From the NCBI GenBank assembly GCA_930367215.1, contig OV884057.1, positions 109,145,284 to 109,209,283 of the forward strand: a stretch of DNA of 64,000 nucleotides, given 5' to 3'. Shown in pieces: positions 32,244-43,654 of this stretch. The translations under genes were made by a program, and so were the position numbers. The notes under the pieces were generated by a model, which had not been told where the DNA came from, searched no databases, and was given only the letters and a program-made list of their open reading frames with translations. This DNA comes from Pollenia angustigena (lineage: Eukaryota; Arthropoda; Insecta; Diptera; Polleniidae). The first letter of the stretch is position 1. Each line of letters opens with the position of its first letter.

Positions 32244-34453
32244 ATGCCAAAATACATTCATAAACAGACAATAATTGACGCTTTAATAGAGGCAAATATC
32301 GAATTTAATGAAAATGCTACATTGCCTGAATTGCGGAAAATTTATGATGAACATTTTGAAGCTGAGTGCGGTGGAAGTGTGGATGCAATAAAGATTTGTG
32401 ACCATTCCGAATCCAATGAAATTGCTGAAGTTGATGAAAATAAAATTTTTGCGACTGATGGAAGTAAAATTTCTGATGCTAGTGCTCTGCCGCAAAATTC
32501 TGAAGTTACCACTGATTTGGTAAAATCTATTGTTGATGCTGTGCTGAAGTCTCATTTTGTAGCTAAAATAAATGAAGTAAGCCCAACCGCCAGTGCTTAT
32601 ATGAACGCCGCAGCTGGAGTTGAATTAAATGCTGTAAATAATACTGATGCCAATGAAGTAGATTATCTAAATCGTCAAATAGCATTGTTACAAGAGCGTC
32701 GGGAAATGTTAGCTTTAAGTGGCGGGTTAAATCGATCGGCTGGAAAAAAATTTGATTTCGTTGCTTTTGAGGCAATGGTCCACCGCTTCAGCGGGGACGA
32801 TACATATGATATGTGTAAATGGTTCGATGATCTGGAGGATGCTTTTTCAATATTAACCATTTCTAATATTGAGTTCAATGAAGGTGACAAATTTATCACA
32901 ACACGCCGTTTGCTTGATGGCACTGCCAAAATTTTTTTGCGCACGATTTCTGTACGTACTTATGATGAACTGAAGAAAGAGCTAATTCGAGAGTTTGGAA
33001 AAACTTTTACGATGCAAGAAGTTTTCTTTCAACTTAAATCTCGTGTTTTAGCACCAACCGAATCAGTTAAGCGTTATGTGATTGAAAAACAGGAGATTGC
33101 AATGCGGTCTAAGATCCCTGAGTCCGAATTAATTGATTCGATAATTGAAGGTCTTAATGACAAATCGCAACATGTATCGATGCTTTATACTGCCAAGGAC
33201 ATGACGGAGCTTAAAACTTTACTGGAGCGTTATGAGAAAAAGAGAGTTGTAGGTGCATCAAAAATAAGTGGTAATGTGGTACCTATTAGCCTTCCTAAAT
33301 CAAAATGGCCGACTAATTCTACTGTGGCTTTAAAATCATCTGCTGTTGTCAGGCCTGCTGATTCACAAATCCGTTGCTTTAATTGTTCACAATTTGGACA
33401 TTACCAAAGCCAGTGCCAGATGCCGAAGAGACCACAAAATTCCTGTTTCATCTGTGCGGAGGTTGGTCACTATCACCAGGCCTGCCCTAAGAAAAAGCGT
33501 GTTGTAGCTGCTGTTGAATCCAATGATGATGATGAGGTTGCCGCACAACTGGAAGCTTTCCAATTGGTAAGTGTTGCCTTCCTTGATCAAAATAAGTGCA
33601 CTGGGTTAATTGATTGTGTTTCTTTATTTGATACCGGTAGCCCCGCTAGCTTTATACGAAAATCTTTAGTTCCTTTTGAGATAAAAAGGGCAAGGAGTTT
33701 GTCACCATATATTGGTGTCGGCAATAGAAGAATAAGTACGTATGGGGTTGTAAAATGCCGCATTGTTTTTAGAAAGTGTAAATTTACTCATTTGTTAATT
33801 GTTTTGCCGGATGATGAAACTGTTGTGCCTTTACTTATAGGCCGTGATCTCTTATTTAAAATGAATATACGGTTGTGTCAAATAAAACATGTTGAATTAA
33901 ATAAAGAAAATGAATTACTTAAATTGAATGAGCAGATTGTCAGTGCACTTAAGTTTGATTTATACAGAAGTCCAGGGGGGTTATTTTCTGGGGGTCCAAC
34001 CGGGGATGATGTTTATGAGACGGGAAAGGGGTGTGACCAGGGTGGTATTTGTTTGTCTGGGGGGGATGTGAGTGACATTGACTCAAATGCGTTTGCACGA
34101 AGGGACACCGATATGGATGTTATTTCTGATTTGGAGATTTTAGATATTAGTGATATTGATAATGGGACTTTGATGATAATGACATTGAATAATTTGGCTT
34201 GTGGTGTTGAAGTTGACGATATTGGTGATTTTAATTTATGTGATTTTGGGGATTTGGGATTTCAGATTTGTGGAATTAGCACGGGGACGCATGTTGATGT
34301 TGATGGTTTGCTAGATGTTTCTGATGCGGATGTTTTAAGGTCGGTTATAGTTAATGAGTATCAACATTGCGTTGGTAAGCCCACGAAGACCTTGGATTAT
34401 TCAATGAGGATCCGTTTGGGCAGCGACGTACCTTTATATTGTGGACCCCGTCG
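32244..34453 (+). pseudogene. Gag-protease of the young gypsy element (cut by Transib)
   Basis: The frame is open from 32205, but the first ATG is 32244 (MPKYIHKQTIIDALIEAN). A capsid-like region (FDFVAFEAMVHRFSGDD to LKTLLERYEKKR) is followed by two CCHC zinc knuckles (CFNCSQFGHYQSQC and CFICAEVGHYHQAC, about residues 380-410). The aspartic protease site is LFDTGSPASFI with LLIGRDLLFKMN. A Gly/Asp-rich linker then leads to LGSDVPLYCGPR at 34453. There Transib has inserted, and the frame resumes at 35877 (CGPR|RLSYREK). Gag and polymerase are in one frame, so no frameshifting would be needed. Confidence 0.88.
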
Positions 34454-35871
34454 CACAGTAGCGCCCGTAGAGCAAACGAGGTTGCAAAAATCAAAATTTT
34501 CATGAGCACCGACGAAGTTTTGAATAAACTCATGTTATAGGAAACTTTTCAACGATTTCAAATCTGCCACTCTTAATAATATCACATTTTTAGTTTAGAA
34601 GATATAGCCGTTCAAAGTTGACCGACTTTCGGTTTTCAAAAAAACACACAATTTTTAGTAAATTTGTTGCGATTTCAGGTGTAATATCACGAAAAATAGG
34701 TAACGAATCGCCTTATTTTTTGTTTGTATTGATTGATGCATTTATTAAATGTGTAATGATAAAAAAAAAATGAACTGTTTGCTTTGTGTTTCTCCTGGTA
34801 AATCACTATTTAAAAACTATCCGTTTTTTCACTATTTTTCAACTTTGACGGAAAATAACAAAAATCTATATTTTTCTATATTTGCCATATTTGCAAAATC
34901 TGTTCTTTGATTATTTCTTTACATAATTCAAAAATTTTATCTGCCCGTACGTGCCCGTTTGGCTTCTAGAGGTAAAAAAGGTTAAAAAGACATGGTTGCC
35001 ATACTAATATTGCGGTTTAATAAAATTCTTTAATTTGGCCCCTACAGCGCGTAGGATGCTCCTAGATGGGTCAAATGTATGACCAACCCCACTTTATTAT
35101 TTATTGCCGAATTTCGGTTTTTTTAGTTATTTCAATAAACTAAACCATTTTTGAGTTACGCGAATATATGCTGTGCAGCGCCTTACATTTTCGAAATAAC
35201 GGTATATCTTGAAAACAAGAGCTAATTTAAAAAAACGGTTAGCACCACTGAATTCAGCGTCCCCAATTAGGGTGAAATGCCAGGTGCGCGGCATTCGAGT
35301 TATCGAGTATTCGAGTTATTCGAGTTATTGAAGAAATAAGCTCAACACATTCGGCTAATTCGGCGAAATTATGACATTTTGAGTATGACATAACTTTTGA
35401 AAAAAAAATTTTAAAATTTTTTTTCGTTCATATATGTTCCTTATAAGATAAAAGGAACATTCTCACCAAATTTCATTAAAATCGGAAGGGGTCGTGTCCC
35501 ACTCTTGGTCGTTTTGACATGGAATTACCCATATACCGAAAATACAGAAAATTGAAAAAATAAATTTAAAAAAAAAAAATTTTTTTTTTTAATTTGTTGG
35601 GTAATAATTTAGAACCCTAAAGAAAAAAAAAATAAAAACAATCTAAAAATGTAAAAATAATTTTTTTTTAGGTACCATAAAATTGATTTTTCTACTAATT
35701 TTAACTTTGATAACCCATAAGTAGGCCCCTACACAGCGTAGCACCCTTTTCAAATGCACATTTCATAGGCTGAACAGTTATCTATCATATGCTGTTTAAA
35801 CTGTTCAATTACCTTATTCGGTTCAAAAGATATGATTTTTGCAACGAAAAAACTCAAATGGCGCCACTGTG
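34454..35871. mobile_element. Transib transposon, non-autonomous, 1418 bp
   Basis: Ends CACAGTAGCGCC (left) and the complement of CACAGTGGCGCC (right). A 5-bp duplication CGTCG lies at 34449-34453 and 35872-35876. Removing the element and one CGTCG restores the host pol frame exactly. Transib elements are known for CAC-starting termini and CG-rich 5-bp duplications of this kind. GCAAAAATC follows the left heptamer after 23 bp and the right heptamer after 22 bp, like a V(D)J recombination signal. No transposase frame is present. Confidence 0.9.
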
Positions 35872-35876
35872 CGTCG

Positions 35877-38454
35877 GTTGTCATATCGTGAGAAGGTTTA
35901 TGTGCAGAGGACTTTGGATGACTTGTTAGATCAGGGTATTATAAGACCTAGTGAATCACCGTATGCTTCTCCGATAGTTCTGGTTAGGAAAGGAAATGGT
36001 GACCTGCGTATGTGTGTCGATTATCGCTCTTTGAACAGGATAACTGTGAGGGACAATTATCCGTTGCCTGTTATTGAGGACTGTTTGGGATATTTAGGAG
36101 GAAAGAAGTATTTTAGCACTTTGGATTTGAGAAATGGATTTCACCATGTAAAGATGCATGAGGATTCTGTACACTACACTTCATTCGTTACACCGCTGGG
36201 CTAGTTTGAATATTGTAATATGCCATTTGGTCTTAAGAATGCTCCGGCAGTTTTTCAGAGATTTATTAATACGATTTTTAGGGGTTTGATTGCTGCTGGT
36301 AGGATTGTTATATATCTTGATGATATTAGTATAGCGACTGAGACCTTAGGGGAGCACATTGAGATATTAACGGAGGTTCTGAAATTGGTTAGTGAGTATG
36401 GCTTGGAGCTTAATTTGGGAAAATGTAAATTTGGTTATAGGGAAATTCGGTATTTGGGCTATCTTGTCAACGAGAATGGTGTTCGGCCTAGTGATAGTCA
36501 TATAGGGACTATACGGGACTACCCTATGCCGACCAATGGTAGGGAGTTGCTAAGGTGTTTGGGGTTATTTTCTTATTTCCGGCGATTTGTTGAAAATTTT
36601 TCGCGAAGAGCAAAACCGCTCACCCAGTTGACGAAAAAGGATGTGGTCTTTGAGTGGACCGATGAGTGCACGGATGCATTTCTGGGCCTGAGGGAATCGT
36701 TGACAAATCCGCCTGTGTTGGCAGTGTACAGTCCATTTCATGAGACTGAACTACACACGGATGCTAGTTCGAAGGGTTTTGGTGCTGTTCTGCTGCAAAA
36801 GAAGGCTGATGGCAAATTTCATCCAGTGTCGTATTTTTCGAAGACTAGTTCGCCGGCTGAGTCGAGGTACCATAGCTTTGAACTTGAGACTTTGGCTATA
36901 GTTTACGCTTTGGAAAGATTTAGAATGTTTTTAGAGGGAATTCCTTTCACTATAGTCACCGACTGCAATTCTTTGACATTGACTTTAAATAGGAGGCAGA
37001 TAAATCCGAGAATCGCTAGGTGGGCTCTCGAACTGGAGAATTATGATTATAAGATTAGGCATCGCAAGGGGATAATGATGGCTCACGTTGACGCACTTAG
37101 TCGGGCACCTTTGGTGGCGGCAATCGATGGAGGTGATGTTGACTTGAATATTCAAATAGCCCAGTCGCGGGATGAGACAATTCGGTCGATATTGGGAAAA
37201 CTAGAGAACGAAGAGTTGGAGGATTATGTACTGGATAATGGAGTAGTGTTTAGACGTGGTGTGAGAAATCAAATGCAGATGTATGTACCTCGTGAGCTCG
37301 AGGATAATGTCATGAGACTGGTGCATGAGAAGTATGGACATGTTGGTATAGAGAAGTGTGTGAGCCAGATACAGAAACATTATTGGTTCCCTAAGATGCG
37401 GGAGAAATTGAACGTCTTTATTAGGAATTGTCTGAAGTGTATTTATTATTCGCCGTCCGCTAGGGGTAATGAAAGGAATTTGTACGATATACCCAAGAAG
37501 CCGGAACCTTTTGATACGATTCATATTGATCACTTTGGACCACTTCCCTCCATTAATTCTAAACGTAAGCATATATTGGTTGTGGTGGATGCATTTACTA
37601 AGTTTGTGAAACTTTATGCTGTGAATTCTCCCGGGACGAAGGAGGCATGTTGTGCACTTAGAAAGTATTTTGAGGGTTATAGTCGCCCACGTAGGATAAT
37701 TAGTGATAGGGGCACCTGTTTTACCTCGAACGAGTTTGCGAATTTCGTGCTTGAGAATAATTTGAAACACATTAAGGTTTCTGTAGCTTCACCCCAGTCA
37801 AACGGCCAGGTCGAGAGGGTGAATAGGGACCTGAAGGCCATGTTGGCTAAATTGACTGAGCCCATTGGCCATGCGGACTGGGTGAGGAAATTGTCTGAAG
37901 TGGAGTTCGCTATGAATAACACGGTGCATAGTTCCATAAAGCAGACTCCGAGTAAGTTGTTATTTGGTGTGGAGCAACGTGGTGCAATTATTGACGAGTT
38001 GACGGAGCACTTGGGGGGTGCTTATGGAAGTACGGATTCCGATTTGGTCGGTATTAGGGAAAGGGCATCAGAGGCTATACAAAGGTCGCAGACGTATAAT
38101 CATCAATATTTTAACAGACACCACAGGCCAGCGAAATTGTTTGAGGTCGGCGATCTAGTTGTTATGAGAAATGTTGATACAACGGCGGGAGTGAATAAGA
38201 AATTCATACCAAGGTATCGCGGTCCTTATGTCGTGCAAAAGCAATTGGGTAATGATCGTTACTTGATAGCTGATGTTGACGGCTGTCAGGTGACTCAGAT
38301 GCCTTACAGTGGCATCATTGATTCGAGTAGGCTTAGGAAATGGTTGGAACCTATTGGGCATGCTGATGATGCTATAGGGGACTTCGAGGGCAACACTGAG
38401 GATGATTATGTAGAATATGAATTTTTGGACGATGAATTTGATTCGAATAATTGA
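35877..38454 (+). pseudogene. Pol of the young gypsy element (single nonsense codon)
   Basis: Reverse transcriptase: SPYASPIVLVRKGNG, MCVDYRSLNRIT, TLDLRNGFHHV, FGLKNAPAVFQRF and active site YLDDISIATE (about 36312). A TAG at 36202-36204 sits before FEYCNMPFG where a Gln codon is expected. RNase H: HTDASSKGFGAVL, ELETLAIVYALERF, VTDCNSLTL, HVDALSRAP. Integrase: HEKYGHVG with CLKC, then IDHFGP, ISDRGTCF and NGQVERVN for the D,D,E triad, and a GPY-type C-terminus (RYRGPYVVQK). Everything but the stop and the Transib appears functional. Confidence 0.9.
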
Positions 38455-38490
38455 CAATCGGGGTCGATTGTCGAGTCAGATTGGTCGAGC

Positions 38491-38726
38491 TATAATGATT
38501 TACTTTAAGTGTTTATGTTATGTAGTTATATTTCTTGACTTGTGGTATATGGCAATACTAATCGTGTCAATCACTAGTTTTAAGATAATTGAGGTAAGTT
38601 ATCGATTCGTCCGAATCGATAACTATTCTCGACATTTCCGGCATTCTATTTTTGCCAACCTAATTGTTAGCACGTTAAATAAATAAATCCTGATTTAAAT
38701 TAAAAATCACGTGTTGTGTCATTATA
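38491..38726 (+). repeat. 3' LTR of the young gypsy element
   Basis: Same sequence as 31985-32220 by eye, preceded by the end of pol and GTCGAGCTA, followed by the ATTA duplication. Confidence 0.9.
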
Positions 38727-38730
38727 ATTA

Positions 38731-39319
38731 TGTTATAATTATCACTTTATTTTATTAAACAACACTTTTTATTTTGTTTTTTCTTTGTTTTGATTTTTTT
38801 TCAGAGCTAGATCAGATAAACTAACGATAAATGTTATCAAAATTGGAGATGACAGTACATTTTTTCCTGGTTCGCAGCCTGTTTCAAAATGAAACGTCCT
38901 GTTTCGCTCTCAAAATTTTGTATGGGGAAACAAGTCGTTTCAATCATGTTTGGGGCGCGAAACAGGAATAAAAGAGCGAAACACGAATATTGCTGTCCGT
39001 GTGAACATGGTATTATAAAAACTATATTTCTTCAAAAAATATGTAAATGTGTTTTATTAAAAAAAAATTGGTTTTAAAAATGCTTGTGCTTTTTAGAAAA
39101 TACTGGAAATTCGAATGTTTAGGGGGTAAAAACGGTTAAATTCAGTAACCTTAATCTCCAAAACTAAAAGAGAAACAAAAAAAATTTAATACTTATCGTT
39201 GTTTTTTAGAAAAATAAGCGGACAGGTGTCTTGACTTTCTTGAGATTCGGCCCTTTTAGGGAGTAAACCTGTATTTTGTTACTTTTTTGTCACCAATAAA
39301 CATAGAAAAAAAGGTTATA
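38731..39319. other. Noncoding, with GAAAC-rich short palindromes at 38880-38990
   Basis: No gene. At 38880-38990 words such as CCTGTTTCGCTCT and AGAGCGAAACACG face each other, giving a weak foldback. The remainder is AT-rich. Confidence 0.4.
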
Positions 39320-40058
39320 CAGTACTTTGCGTTTATAGTCACAACGCTTATAGTCACATTAGCGATATAGTCACATTAGCGATATAGTCCATTTTTTCGG
39401 TTTATTGTACCGCTATGAGTTAATTTAATATAAAGTATTAACGTTATGGTCCATTTAGTGATATAAGCACATTTGCCATATATGCCATTTATCAACAGTA
39501 GTCAAAGGGAAGAGTAAAGCAAATTAATGGCGTTATAGTCACATTAGCAATATTTACTAACAGCCTGTTCATCGATTTCGAACGTTAACGTTCGCATAGA
39601 AAATTACATTTAAAACAAAAACAAATTTTCGAATATTGTTTTTGTTTTAAGTATAATTTTCTATGCGAACGTTGACGTTCGAAATCGTTAAACAGGCAGT
39701 TAGTTCTTTTTTAGTTTTCGAATCAAAAATCCAGCCAAAGAAAGAATGAATTAAATCATTTAATTTTTGTCATCAACTCTCTACTCGTAAAAAATTAGTT
39801 TCTGCCGTTGGTATTTTATGAAATATCTTGTAATTATTTTAACTATACAGTATGCAACTTTGTTGTAAAAACATAAGCCTGATGTCGGCGTTATTTACAT
39901 GAATTTTTTATTTCCTTTATTCACATAACTTGATTATATTCGAACTCGGTTATATGCGTCATAGTGGCATATTTGTGAATTAGCCTTATAGTCACATTAG
40001 CGATATAGTCCACGTTATGGTTGCAACTAAAGGATGTGACTATAAGCGAAAAGTACTG
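39320..40058. mobile_element. pogo/Tigger-like non-autonomous element
   Basis: Left end CAGTACTTTGCGTTTATAGT, right end complement of CAGTACTTTTCGCTTATAGT, with a left-flanking TA and a right-flanking TG (probably a mutated TA). The word TAGTCACATTAGCGATA recurs several times near both ends. CAGTA-type termini with TTCGCTTAT are typical of the pogo/Tigger branch of Tc1-mariner. No transposase. A hairpin MITE (39556-39704) is inserted in it. Confidence 0.65.
39556..39704. mobile_element. 149-bp hairpin MITE
   Basis: ACTAACAGCCTGTT at the left faces the complement of ACTAACTGCCTGTT at the right, followed by about 60 bp of matching arms including ATTTCGAACGTTAACGTTCG. The loop is only a few bases near 39625. 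It splits a repetitive TAGTCACATTAGC tract of the pogo-like element. Confidence 0.75.
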
Positions 40059-40239
40059 TGTCACATTCGAAACTTATCTAAAAAATACAAATATAAATTT
40101 GGCACTTTTTCGAAATTTGAACGTTTAAGGGGTGAAAATCGTACCAAATTTTGTTACTATTTTACAAAGCATTTTTCTCCATTCATTGACATATACATAC
40201 ATATGTATTTAATAATGGCCTCCCACTACAATATTAAAA

Positions 40240-40590
40240 TTTTTAATACTTCAATGGGGAGAAAAAAAAATTATCAAAAATAGTAGATACGGGACATTAA
40301 ATTTCTTTTTTTACTTTTGTGTTCTGCGTGTGGTACTTTTTGAATTTTTTATCAGCCCAATTATGAATAACAATTCCCCGGGAGTTTTTTCCCTTTATAC
40401 TTGTATAATATTGAACTTAAAAAGCCAAAATTATATTTTCAAGGTCCTGAGTGAATATCAACCTATAACATGAAAAATGTTGGATCTTTTCTGTTTAAAC
40501 CTAGAAACATAAACTTTGGCATACAAATATGTTCACGAAAGAAAAGGAGACGCTAACGAAGTAGCGGGTTACATGCTAGTTATATGTATA
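40240..40590. repeat. Dispersed repeat related to 13020-13520
   Basis: Shares ATGGGGAGAAAAAA, TAAATTTCTTTTTTTACTTT and the TCCTGAGT...AACCTATAA words in the same order with 13020-13200. It ends with AGTAGCGGGTTACATGCTAG, the complement of an ACTAGC...ACCCGCTACTTCG start like those at 14985 and 51705. These form one loose family of dispersed elements. No coding. Confidence 0.5.
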
Positions 40591-41067
40591 TAAATAAATA
40601 TGTAAAAAAATTTTAAATTTTCAGTAGAAACAAAAAACTGTTTTCTTTTTATATGTACTCTTATACTACAAAGGCGAATATACTTTTTTTTTTGGCATTA
40701 TACTAGAGAAATTGATGTTCGATTAGATTTCTTGCAAAAAGTGAAAATTTAAAAATTTAAAATGTTTAGAGGAGCCAGTGCGATATGTTTAATAAAGCCC
40801 GGCAACACATCCACAATTAGTTAAAAATTTAAAGGATATTAAGGGCCAAATACACTTATCAAATGCTTGTAATGCAGGCGAACTCACTCGTGTACGTGTG
40901 CTGGACGTTATATTTGCCGTCAAATCTAAATTTTTTGATTTTCCATCCAGCATCGTCGGTGTCACACATACTAACACATTTCCACTAACACTACCACAAT
41001 GCTTGATGAGTATTTTGATAAGTCTATTTGGGTTTTTTAAGTTTTCATACTATATCACAATTTTTAT
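40591..41067. other. Noncoding; 3' flank of the methyltransferase gene
   Basis: Nothing recognised except a TTTATT word at 41063-41068 (AATAAA on the minus strand), overlapping the methyltransferase stop codon and plausibly its polyadenylation signal. Confidence 0.45.
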
Positions 41068-41826
41068 TTATGACGTGTCCATTGTTTGTAAATGAGTTTT
41101 TATAAGTATACATTTAGTTAGGTGACAATCACATGGTACAGGATGTTCTACTACATTTGGATCCAAAATTTCAACTTCTAAATCATATTGGCGGTTATTT
41201 TCTATTTTGCGTCGAATTGATATTTTAAACGATATTGGTGCATTTTCCTCCAAATCTTCGCATGCTGTTGTAGGAAGGACAACAATACATTGCTTCCAGT
41301 GGGTGGGTGGTGAATTGGGACTGGTTGACAGTATAATTGAGTCTTCGTAATTGTCTGCAGGAAATCTACAATCAAACCATATGCAAAATCCTTGATGTTT
41401 GCCAGCTTTATTGACTGCAAGAACTTCCTCAAAAACAATACTATTAAGTTCCTTACAAGTAACGTCCATTAAATTTATCCACTGCATTGCTGCTCCTTGA
41501 TGCAATAAATCCTTCGGAGAAATAAGTGCTATTTCTGGTTTGCTTGACTTTTGATTCCTTAACATTGAACCAAAAGATGTTAACCGCACTCCATCAACAT
41601 TCTCCCAATCGTCAAAAAGACGTGGTATTGCACAAGGAGCTATATAAATGGTAGCTTCACTAGGAAACATTAAACCATCTGGTTTTAAAAATGTATCTCT
41701 TGCATATAAAACTGAATCCAGCATTCCCTCGTGAAGTAAATAGAAACCCATCCATTCAGAAACAATTATGTCGATCTTATCTGCCAAAGATGGCAAAACA
41801 AAATCCTCAATTTTAGAATGAATAAC
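41068..41826 (-). CDS. Protein arginine methyltransferase, terminal exon
   Basis: 252 codons plus TAA. The exon starts at 41826, directly after an intron acceptor (TTCTTTATTGTAG on the minus strand), in phase 0, with VIHSKIEDFVLPSLADKIDI. The double-E loop SEWMGFYLLHEGM and the THW loop PPTHWKQCIVVL, both diagnostic of PRMTs, are present, followed by the beta-barrel region. PRMTs transfer methyl groups from S-adenosylmethionine to protein arginines. The N-terminal part with the AdoMet-binding Gly-rich motif must be in upstream exons (higher coordinates), which I could not find in the window. An AATAAA overlaps the stop. It looks intact and of host origin. Type I versus other subfamily is uncertain; an Art8-like identity is only a guess. 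Confidence 0.85.
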   Translation of the reverse strand, partial: VIHSKIEDFVLPSLADKIDIIVSEWMGFYLLHEGMLDSVLYARDTFLKPDGLMFPSEATIYIAPCAIPRLFDDWENVDGVRLTSFGSMLRNQKSSKPEIALISPKDLLHQGAAMQWINLMDVTCKELNSIVFEEVLAVNKAGKHQGFCIWFDCRFPADNYEDSIILSTSPNSPPTHWKQCIVVLPTTACEDLEENAPISFKISIRRKIENNRQYDLEVEILDPNVVEHPVPCDCHLTKCILIKTHLQTMDTS

Positions 41827-42229
41827 CTACAATAAAGAAAAAATAATATTTAAATTTATGTGAACTCGGAATCATATCTATTAAAGCTGTTAAAGATTTT
41901 AAATTATACTTGATAACACATTTACATTTGTGATAGTCGTCTGAAAACATCTCTTTCCCCAGTATTGCAATTACATTATTAAGATACATTTACATTTTTT
42001 ATTTATATATGTACATCCTTTATTTAGAAGTTTATTAACATACATATGTACATTTTGGGATTTTGTCATTTGGATATTGCAGCAAATAATAAGAAATTAA
42101 TAACTTTAAATTGTGTAATTTATTTTAAAGGTAAAAACAGGGGGAAAAACCTTTATATGAATATATAAAATGTATTTATAGAATTACTATTATCAAAAAT
42201 AGCAGCCCATTAACATATTATTTTCCATT
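41827..42229 (-). other. Start of the methyltransferase upstream intron
   Basis: Acceptor AG at 41827-41828 with a pyrimidine-rich tract before it on the minus strand. Beyond it no exon is visible before the jockey insertion begins near 42230. If the gene is whole, its intron contains all the nested elements to the right, or the first exons lie beyond 64000. Confidence 0.5.
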
Positions 42230-42655
42230 TGGTAATTTTCAGGTTGTTTTACGAGGATTCTATGCATTCTCTTATCATTGGATACGAAGAATTTTCAATT
42301 TTATCGAAATACTTATTATTAAGTCTGGTCATAAATTTAAATATTTTTTCATATTCAGTCTCTTGATGACTATGAAGGATATCTCCAATGTTTGTTCTTT
42401 ATTATTTTAAAGCATTTATTCTGTATAATTTTCATCCTTTTCCGGTGGTTATAAGCAGCTGCATACCAGATAGAGCACGCATAAGTTAGTGTCGGTCTAA
42501 TAATACTTTTATAGATAAGGTTTTTATTTTAAAAGTTTAAGTAAGAGCGTCTATTTAAAAGCGGCCAAAGGGCTTTCATGGATTTTAGGGCTTTTTTAGG
42601 GCTTTTTGACAATGTGTTTTTTGAGGAGTAACTTTTTGTCTAAGATAACGCTAAG
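42230..42655 (-). pseudogene. Jockey element J3, C-terminal fragment
   Basis: Minus-strand reading gives ILDKKLLLKKHI, then KALWPLLNRRSYLNF, LIYKSIIRPTLTYACSIWY and RKRMKIIQNKCFKIIKN, the conserved post-RT region of jockey elements. The VKYLSVILDKK block is cut at 42659 by an LTR element whose ATAT duplication marks the site; the reading resumes at 46568. Frames contain stops. Confidence 0.75.
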
Positions 42656-42659
42656 ATAT

Positions 42660-43059
42660 TGTTACGAAAGTTTTGTCTAAGAATTATTTATAGTTATAGT
42701 TATAAGTTATCTTGTAAGTTATAGTTTTATGTTACTTAAAATTGTCATGTATAATTTTCAACACAACTGTTTTAAAATAATTCCTATATAAATTTCCCAG
42801 TCATTTCTAGAAATGGTTATAGAACATAATAAATAGTTATTACGGGAAGGTTCAGGAAAAATCTAGAAATAATTATGAAATATAAAAAGGGTGACTCATG
42901 TATAATTAGTTTAGTTTGTTTTGAAAAACGATTCTGTTCGTAACTAACAATTGTGAACAAAATAATTAATAAAGTTTGTTAAGTTGAATAAGTGTGTGTT
43001 TTTATTCGGATTTGTAATTAAAAGAACTCAAACGGGTTTATTAAAGGAAAAACGTAACA
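42660..43059 (+). repeat. 5' LTR of the deleted gypsy element
   Basis: Begins TGTTACGAAAG and ends AAACGTAACA. Immediately after it, TTGGTATCAGAAGTGGGATT (43061-43080) looks like a primer-binding site. The first ~90 bp recur at 46432. Confidence 0.8.
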
Positions 43060-43060
43060 A

Positions 43061-43588
43061 TTGGTATCAGAAGTGGGATTACGGGGAAGAGTACAAAAGG
43101 CAAACGAAACTCTACAGGATTTTGCACTAGAGATTGAGCGCTTGGTGCAGCTTACTTATCCAGGTGAAAGTCATCCATTGCTTGATCATTCTAAGACCGA
43201 GGCATTTGTAAACGGTATACGGGATGCTGATGTAAAACTAGCGGTATGTGCATCACAGAAGCCAACATTTGCAGAAACGGTATCGTTTGCCCTGGCACAG
43301 GAAACCGCTCGAATAATTTCAAAACCGCATATATGCAAGGTGCGCAAGCTTGATATAACAGCCGAGGACGAAGGAGACATTTTAAAGAAAATGAGAAGCA
43401 TGAAGGAGGCAGTTTTGTAGGTTTTGGGCGAGAAGCAAGGTAAAAACAAAGTAAAATGCTATAACTGTGGTAAAACTGGCAGTATTCTGCGAAACTGCAA
43501 AGCACCAAGACGACTATCAAGATCTGCTTCGCCACCAGAAAACAACCAACATGCAAATCACCAGGCATCACAAGAGTCACCTTTAAAC
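43061..43588 (+). pseudogene. Gag fragment of the deleted gypsy element
   Basis: The frame opens directly at the primer site, so the Gag N-terminus is gone. QDFALEIERLVQLTYPG and FVNGIRDADVKLAVCAS are capsid-C-terminal-like. A TAG at 43418 interrupts; beyond it the same frame has a degenerate zinc knuckle CYNCGKTGSILRNC in which the usual His is Ile. It ends at about 43590. Confidence 0.75.
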
Positions 43589-43654
43589 TAAAAATAGCTA
43601 GCGCCGCGGGGCATGGGGTAGCTTCCCCACAATCTCTATATCAGTAGTGCAAAG

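Larger units (their letters stand above)
31985..38726 (+). mobile_element. Young Ty3/gypsy element with two-knuckle Gag
   Basis: Two 236-bp LTRs (31985-32220, 38491-38726) read the same base for base by eye, and the 4-bp duplication ATTA is intact (31981-31984, 38727-38730). LTR ends are TATAATGA and TCATTATA. One gag-pol frame runs through Gag, protease, reverse transcriptase, RNase H and integrase. It is broken only by a Transib insertion (34454-35871) and one nonsense codon (36202). No env. The lineage is tentative (mdg3/CsRn1-like from two CCHC knuckles and YLDD). Confidence 0.92.

Noticed and set aside
37201..37770. 189-residue minus-strand ORF
   Set aside because: Antisense shadow of the young gypsy integrase.
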